The notes under the pieces: model-generated
The model's input: only the letters and a program-made list of their open reading frames with translations
Told to the model about the DNA's origin: nothing
Database searches by the model: none
Made by a program: the position numbers and the translations under genes
Part shown: positions 59,969 to 64,000 of the stretch, in pieces
Position numbering within the stretch: the stretch's first letter is position 1
Layout of the letters: each line of letters opens with the position of its first letter
Assembly: GCA_944321925.1 (NCBI GenBank)
Contig: CALUND010000008.1
Coordinates: 1-64,000 of the forward strand
Direction: 5' to 3'
Length of the DNA: 64,000 nt
Source: an uncultured Rikenellaceae bacterium
Lineage (GTDB): Bacteria > Bacteroidota > Bacteroidia > Bacteroidales > Rikenellaceae

Positions 59969-59999
59969 CAAATATGCCGTGCAGAAAAGAAGATTTCAA
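59969..59999 (-). promoter_or_regulatory. Promoter of the coupled unknown gene pair
   Basis: On the minus strand, TTG (59999-59997), a 20-nt spacer and CATATTTG (59976-59969) match the Bacteroidetes consensus except for the first base of the -7 box. The start point near 59962 leaves about 20 nt before the ATG. Confidence 0.65.
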
Positions 60000-60091
60000 G
60001 AATAGTGACATTTATGACACTTTAATTCATTGTTTGTCGAATGCCCCTTTTTACACAACACAAAGCATGACGGGCTCTTTTTGAGATGAAA

Positions 60092-60122
60092 TTTGTCTTT
60101 TGGTACACTTTTCGTATTTTTG
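60092..60122 (+). promoter_or_regulatory. Promoter of the mgtC-like gene
   Basis: TTTG (60092-60095), a 19-nt spacer and TATTTTTG (60115-60122) match the Bacteroidetes consensus fully. The start point near 60129 gives a leader of about 120 nt before ATG 60250. That is long enough for leader control such as seen for other Mg2+ genes, but I could not identify a known riboswitch. Confidence 0.83.
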
Positions 60123-60249
60123 TTTAAAAACAGAAATAATTCTCAAACGGAATGCCTCTCTTTCTCCTCATAGCTTCCTCTTTTCCTTCCGAATCTTTTC
60201 CGAATTCGAATCACCTGATAACACACCCCGCATAACAAAACTTTTTACG

Positions 60250-60915
60250 ATGAATGGAGAACTTATCCTGCGTCTGTTCGTAGCCGGCATTCTCGGAGCC
60301 GTAATCGGTCTTGATCGCGCTTACCGAGCCAAAGAAGCCGGATTCCGCACCCATTTTCTCGTTTCGTTAGGCAGTGCACTTTTCATGATCGTATCGCAAT
60401 ACGGTTTCTCGGACCTATTGGGTTCTCCCGATATTCACCTTGATCCCAGTCGCATCGCTGCGCAAATCGTCAGCGGCATCGGATTTCTCGGAGCGGGGAC
60501 CATCATTTTTCAAAAGCAGTTTGTCCGCGGACTGACCACAGCCGCAGGGTTATGGGCCACTGCAGGCATCGGCATGGCAATCGGAGGCGGAATGTATGTT
60601 TTGGGAACAGCGGCAACCGTTCTAACATTAGCCGGGTTGGAACTACTTACACTGATTTTCCGTAGTGTCGGAATGCGGACCATCCTTTTCAGCTTCTCCA
60701 CAACAGAACAAGACAATCTAAATAAAGTAATCAACGAAATCACTCTACGCAAACACAAAATCGTAAGTTACACCACACAAGAGAGTCGTTTGGATGACGG
60801 AACGATTTCGTATAACGTAGGCCTTGCCCTCAAGCTACGTCGTCAACGCGATGAAAACGAGCTATTCTCATTCCTTCAGAATCTTCCTCGATTGACTCTG
60901 ACCGGATTGGAATAA
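60250..60915 (+). CDS. MgtC/SapB family membrane protein
   Basis: This 221-residue inner-membrane protein is recognised by ELILRLFVAGILGAVIGLDRAYRAKEAGFRTHFLVSLGSALFMIVSQYGF. DPSRIAAQIVSGIGFLGAGTIIFQ, VRGLTTAAGLWATAGIGMAIGGG and a C-terminal soluble domain of about 85 residues follow. MgtC proteins help cells under low Mg2+ and modulate the F-ATPase or other transporters. The frame is open from 60100, but the promoter and the family N-terminus place the start at ATG 60250. It is monocistronic. Confidence 0.92.
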   Translation: MNGELILRLFVAGILGAVIGLDRAYRAKEAGFRTHFLVSLGSALFMIVSQYGFSDLLGSPDIHLDPSRIAAQIVSGIGFLGAGTIIFQKQFVRGLTTAAGLWATAGIGMAIGGGMYVLGTAATVLTLAGLELLTLIFRSVGMRTILFSFSTTEQDNLNKVINEITLRKHKIVSYTTQESRLDDGTISYNVGLALKLRRQRDENELFSFLQNLPRLTLTGLE

Positions 60916-61335
60916 CTTTTTACCTCCTTACCATACGCCTCTCCCCCAAAAATTAATATCGAACACCAATCCGGGAAACAAAGATAACACCCGACAATCG
61001 AATCATCCAAACAATCAACAAAATAAAGCCCTCATCCCTGCTAAAACAGACCATACGGAGCATTCCTTTCCAGGAATTTCCACAAAACATAGCAACCGTA
61101 AAAAAACGGCTTCTCTCGACAAGCTCCTTTCCCTTGCAAACATACCGGTCAATCCGCCCGAACAACACAGTCTCTATTCAGCTAATCTCTCCACAGAAAA
61201 AGGTAAACGGCCGATCATCTCAAGACTCTTCCTCTCCCAAACAACAAGAATTAAAACAGCACATAAAAAGTTTGACTCCCGTACGATAAAACAGATCCCA
61301 TCCAAAGATCCCTTACCAACACCACACAAAACAAG
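60916..61335. other. Intergenic region without a recognisable gene
   Basis: Together with the promoter that follows, this gap spans 480 bp. The plus strand is unusually rich in A and C and poor in G. A minus-strand TTG-N21-TATCTTTG match (61010-60979) would read toward the mgtC gene as antisense, with no gene start behind it. I could not support any coding region, tRNA or terminator here. Confidence 0.4.
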
Positions 61336-61367
61336 TTTGGTTCTCCGATCACCTTGTATTATTTTTG
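61336..61367 (+). promoter_or_regulatory. Promoter of the orphan gene at 61396
   Basis: TTTG (61336-61339), a 20-nt spacer and TATTTTTG (61360-61367) are a perfect Bacteroidetes consensus. The start point near 61374 leaves a 22-nt leader before ATG 61396. Confidence 0.87.
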
Positions 61368-61395
61368 CGGCACCACTACTAATCAAACCTGTTTT

Positions 61396-61986
61396 ATGAA
61401 ACACAATCTACTCTCAACTTTCCGAAAAACATACCTCTCCCTTAAGACCTCAACCCTGCAAAAAATCGCACCATTATCCGTCATCTATCGACGACAGGAC
61501 CGCATCATGAAACGGGATTTCCGACTCGCTCCCATCGATGACATCCCGCTATGCGGACAACGAGATCGTCATACCGCTATCTACGAATTCCGTTCCCACG
61601 GATTTCTTTTTCTGGCGGCCTATAAAAAATTGGCTCCCAAACAGCTTCAAGACAGTTATGACCTTCCCCCTTGCAAAATGCTATCGATCATCATGTGTCA
61701 CACCTATGCCTCGGATGATTCGACCGTCCGCACGGCAACGTGCGACCGAATAAACGCCCTCGTTACGAATTCTCCGTTAAAAGCCTCCCCCTATCTGCTC
61801 AGCGCCACCGTACCACATCGCACCGTCTCGCCCCAATATGTCCAAAAGATCATCGAGGCATGCATCCAATTGACCGAAGAGTTCGACCTTCGCCCCATCG
61901 ACCTCGAGCAATTTGCCGAATTGCGGGAAAAAACCGATCACTCCGAACCTTTTTCTTTCGACTCGTCCGCGTCCGATTCGCAATAG
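61396..61986 (+). CDS. Hypothetical protein, no family recognised
   Basis: This 196-residue, mostly soluble protein is rich in basic residues and Thr/Ser/Pro in the first 50 residues. Its central part contains IYEFRSHGFLFLAAYKKLAPKQLQDSYDLPPCKMLSIIMCHTY near 72-114. The last 20 residues are acidic and Ser-rich (DSSASDSQ). There is no signal peptide or clear transmembrane helix. The ideal promoter just upstream, not the reading frame alone, supports it as a real gene. The frame begins with a TTG at 61354, but RNA starting near 61374 requires ATG 61396. The next gene begins 53 bp later on the same strand. Confidence 0.65.
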   Translation: MKHNLLSTFRKTYLSLKTSTLQKIAPLSVIYRRQDRIMKRDFRLAPIDDIPLCGQRDRHTAIYEFRSHGFLFLAAYKKLAPKQLQDSYDLPPCKMLSIIMCHTYASDDSTVRTATCDRINALVTNSPLKASPYLLSATVPHRTVSPQYVQKIIEACIQLTEEFDLRPIDLEQFAELREKTDHSEPFSFDSSASDSQ

Positions 61987-62039
61987 TACAGGCCTGTTTG
62001 CGGAAACAGTACGGAATTTGTATCTTGCGGCGGCCAAAA

Positions 62040-62732
62040 ATGCCTATCTACATGATCAAAACCATCGCATTCGACGCTGACGACACCCTTTGGATAAACG
62101 AACCCTATTTCCGGGATGCGGAACGGCAATTTCTTGCCCTCATGAGCAGCTATGTCCCGGAGCAAACTGCGTTGGATGCCCTGACAGAGATCGAATTGAA
62201 AAACATCTCGATCTACGGATACGGTGCGAAAGGATTCACCTTCTCCATGCTCGAGACCGCACTACAACTCTGCAAAGAGGAGCTCCCCGGACAAACCACC
62301 CGTAAAATTCTCGAACTGGGTCGATCGCTCATGAGTGTTCCGATCCGCCTACTCGACGGAGTCGAAGAGACGCTCGAATACCTCGCCCCGAAATACCGAA
62401 TCGTATTGGCCACCAAAGGCGATCTCCTCGACCAACAGCATAAACTGGAGCGATCGGGATTGGGTCACTACTTCGAACATGTCGAAGTAATGAGCGAAAA
62501 GGATCAGAAAAGCTATACCCGGCTTATGCAAAAACTCCGACTGCCGAGCAGAGAGTTCATGATGGTCGGCAATTCGGCCCGTTCGGACATTTTGCCCGTG
62601 CTGGAGATCGGCGCCTATGCCGTACACATCCCCTACCATGTGACATGGTGCCACGAAATGGTGGAGGGTCCCATCGAACATGCCCGTTACCGCAGACTCG
62701 ATTCCGTTCGGGAGCTCACGACTTTTCTTTAA
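62040..62732 (+). CDS. HAD-superfamily hydrolase (YjjG/phosphoglycolate phosphatase-like)
   Basis: This 230-residue cytoplasmic phosphatase has the nucleophile motif AFDADDTLWIN near 9-19. A helical cap follows, with motif II IVLATKGD near 122, the conserved Lys in SEKDQKSYTRL, and motif III FMMVGNSARSDILPVLEIGAYAVHIP near 174-199. The substrate cannot be told. ATG 62052 (MIKTIAF) is an equally good start four codons later. The frame runs open upstream through the previous gene, but only these starts fit the family. Confidence 0.87.
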   Translation: MPIYMIKTIAFDADDTLWINEPYFRDAERQFLALMSSYVPEQTALDALTEIELKNISIYGYGAKGFTFSMLETALQLCKEELPGQTTRKILELGRSLMSVPIRLLDGVEETLEYLAPKYRIVLATKGDLLDQQHKLERSGLGHYFEHVEVMSEKDQKSYTRLMQKLRLPSREFMMVGNSARSDILPVLEIGAYAVHIPYHVTWCHEMVEGPIEHARYRRLDSVRELTTFL

Positions 62733-62751
62733 ATGCTGCTTAACCGGGCAG

Positions 62752-62782
62752 ACTCCTGCTTCCCATCGCGATGGACAGGAGT
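62752..62782. terminator. Possible hairpin between convergent genes
   Basis: The outer stem ACTCCTG/CAGGAGT (62752-62758 with 62776-62782) encloses the 12-bp palindrome CCATCGCGATGG (62763-62774). It lies between the HAD gene and the convergent patatin-like gene. No T run follows on either strand, so a terminator role is uncertain. Confidence 0.4.
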
Positions 62783-62848
62783 TCCGTCAGGCCGGTTGTC
62801 GCAAAAAAACGCCCGGATCGAACTCCGATCCGTTATCACAGGCTTGCG

Positions 62849-63736
62849 TTATTCGTACGTTTCGATGAAGCGTGCCCCTTTTTCATACCCATGCCGAAAA
62901 GCCCGATCGAGGCCCTCTTCCGTAACCGCATAATGGCTGACACCGAGCCGTTTCAGATCGATATCGGGACGAATGAACGTGATCTGAGCCGATCCGTACC
63001 GCTCCGGGACACGCTCTGCAGAGAAAAGATCCACGCGGAGATCCTCCGTCTCGGTCAAAATGGCGATGATCCGATCGTATCCGAGCGCCGCCATCGGAAG
63101 CACCGGACACAAACAGGTATAACTTCCGTCGATGTAGGGACAACCATCGATCTCGGCCGGAATATCCCACGCATGGAGCATCCGCGTGGAGGCATAGGCC
63201 ACCTGCTCGAAATTCGCAGGAGAAAGCATTTCGGTCTCACCGGAAGAACGGGTGTCGAACATACGAAGTTGCAAATTGCCGTCGCGCCACGCCGTCTGAC
63301 GACGCAACGCCTCGATCAATAGCCGCTGCCCGAAACGACGGGCCCCCGGACCCTGCGTAATGGAGGCCCCTTCCAGGGTGGTAACCAGCGTCGTCGCAAT
63401 CAACAACCGACTCGACGAGGGTCGCCACAAATGGGAGAACAGTTCCGGTGCGGCACCCCGAATTGCATCGAGCATCGCCTCACTCTGGCTGTTCCCTCGC
63501 GTAAGACTCATTTGGTAACCGATGTGCCACATGGAAAGATCGTGCCGACTCTCCCGACCGCAGGCCGCAAAAGCAGCGATCAATGCCGAAGAAGAACATC
63601 CCGCGTAGGCGGCGGCACGAAAACCGTGCTCCTCGAATGCCTGAAGGACTCCCTGCGTAAACACGCTCTTGTAACCTCCCGACATGCAGCAAACCGCGCA
63701 CACCTTCTGCAACGCTCTTCCGGACAGCTCTTCCAT
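62849..63736 (-). CDS. Patatin-like phospholipase family protein
   Basis: This 295-residue protein has the patatin layout of the YjjU-like branch. The oxyanion region is CCMSGGYKSVFTQGVLQAFEEHG near 14-36, the nucleophile region YAGCSSSALIAAF near 42-54, and the Asp motif GCPYIDGSYTC near 198-208. The elbow reads GCSSS instead of GxSxG, the final Gly being Ser, and the oxyanion loop is less Gly-rich than usual. Activity is therefore uncertain, although Ser and Asp are present. ATG 63736 gives the normal N-terminus; 63790 is an alternative. Membrane lipid or acyl-ester hydrolysis is the family role. Confidence 0.82.
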   Translation of the reverse strand: MEELSGRALQKVCAVCCMSGGYKSVFTQGVLQAFEEHGFRAAAYAGCSSSALIAAFAACGRESRHDLSMWHIGYQMSLTRGNSQSEAMLDAIRGAAPELFSHLWRPSSSRLLIATTLVTTLEGASITQGPGARRFGQRLLIEALRRQTAWRDGNLQLRMFDTRSSGETEMLSPANFEQVAYASTRMLHAWDIPAEIDGCPYIDGSYTCLCPVLPMAALGYDRIIAILTETEDLRVDLFSAERVPERYGSAQITFIRPDIDLKRLGVSHYAVTEEGLDRAFRHGYEKGARFIETYE

Positions 63737-63867
63737 ATCGATCGTTTTACAGACGAAATAACGAAATTTTTCGCTTATTTCTTGTATCAAAACCGGTTAA
63801 CGGAAATTTTTTCAGCAAGATTCGATATCCGGATTTTTTCGGCGGGAAAACCGAGCCAAGGCAACGA

Positions 63868-64000
63868 TCACTTCATGTATCGCAATCGCAGGCTGTTGGT
63901 CACCACACTCACACTGCTCAAAGCCATGGCGGCTCCGGCAATCATCGGATCGAGCAAAAATCCGCACAGCGGATAGAGCACCCCGGCAGCGACCGGTATC
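63868..64000 (-). CDS. Copper-type P-ATPase, C-terminal end (partial)
   Basis: Reading the minus strand from the right edge gives about 43 residues ending in a TGA at 63868-63870. [22 protein letters not shown] and [21 protein letters not shown] are the conserved last two transmembrane segments of CopA/ZntA-type P1B ATPases. The [15 protein letters not shown] motif is especially typical of Cu+ exporters. The protein continues beyond the window, so its metal-binding and catalytic domains are not seen. The 131 bp between it and the patatin-like gene hold nothing recognisable. Confidence 0.88.
   Translation of the reverse strand, partial: IPVAAGVLYPLCGFLLDPMIAGAAMALSSVSVVTNSLRLRYMK

Noticed and set aside
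60953..61168. Minus-strand open frame with a promoter-like match (61010-60979)
   Set aside because: The promoter lies within the frame rather than before it and the product has no protein character; the match is probably chance.

Overview
The window looks like a chromosomal piece of a Bacteroidales bacterium, most likely Rikenellaceae (Alistipes-like). The 16S rRNA 5' end at the left edge is Bacteroidetes-type. Promoters follow the Bacteroidetes pattern TTTG-N19-21-TAnnTTTG, ribosome binding sites are weak, and SusC/SusD, FecR-linked ECF sigma and UpxY families are present. The genus is inferred by eye, not by database search.

Layout. 1-122: 16S rRNA 5' end (minus) with two tandem promoters at 283-426. 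667-2715: a DAACS carboxylate/amino-acid symporter and prmA. 3116-29754: a surface polysaccharide cluster of 24 genes, all on the plus strand. It starts with a strong promoter and a UpxY/NusG-like antiterminator, followed by kdsD and a polyprenyl-phosphate sugar-1-phosphate transferase. Then come nucleotide-sugar genes (ugd, rmlA, rmlC, rmlB, a sugar aminotransferase, and at the far end gmd and fcl), eight glycosyltransferases including a WecG/TagA type, a Wzx flippase and a Wzy polymerase. Three kinds of O/N-acyl modification enzyme and a nucleotidyltransferase-fold protein are also encoded. No rmlD, Wza or Wzc is present. 29989-36041 (minus): YqaA/DedA protein, the overlapping set tatD-tcdA-xerC-hpf, and a divergent EF-G paralogue. 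36231-39438 (plus): two tandemly duplicated secreted endonuclease/exonuclease/phosphatase-fold proteins and an MscS channel.

39686-44678 (minus): a DUF5723 outer-membrane protein, a 972-residue lipoprotein and an ECF sigma factor. 45098-53775 (plus): FecR anti-sigma, SusC with STN domain, SusD, a DUF4843 lipoprotein and a PKD-like lipoprotein. No glycoside hydrolase is present. 53917-59104 (plus): a fimbrillin-like lipoprotein, an exported TldD/TldE-type peptidase pair (only the first has HExxxH) and a PepSY-TM protein. The importer next to exported peptidases suggests peptide rather than glycan use; this is inference.

59136-64000: a translationally coupled pair of unknown proteins sharing one domain (minus), an MgtC-family membrane protein, an orphan protein with an excellent promoter, a HAD hydrolase, a patatin-like protein with an altered nucleophile elbow (minus), and the C-terminus of a CopA-type P-ATPase running off the right edge (minus).

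The least described items are the coupled pair at 59136-59941, the exported TldD/TldE-PepSY group, and the EF-G paralogue lacking the catalytic histidine. No CRISPR array, insertion sequence, prophage or tRNA gene was recognised.
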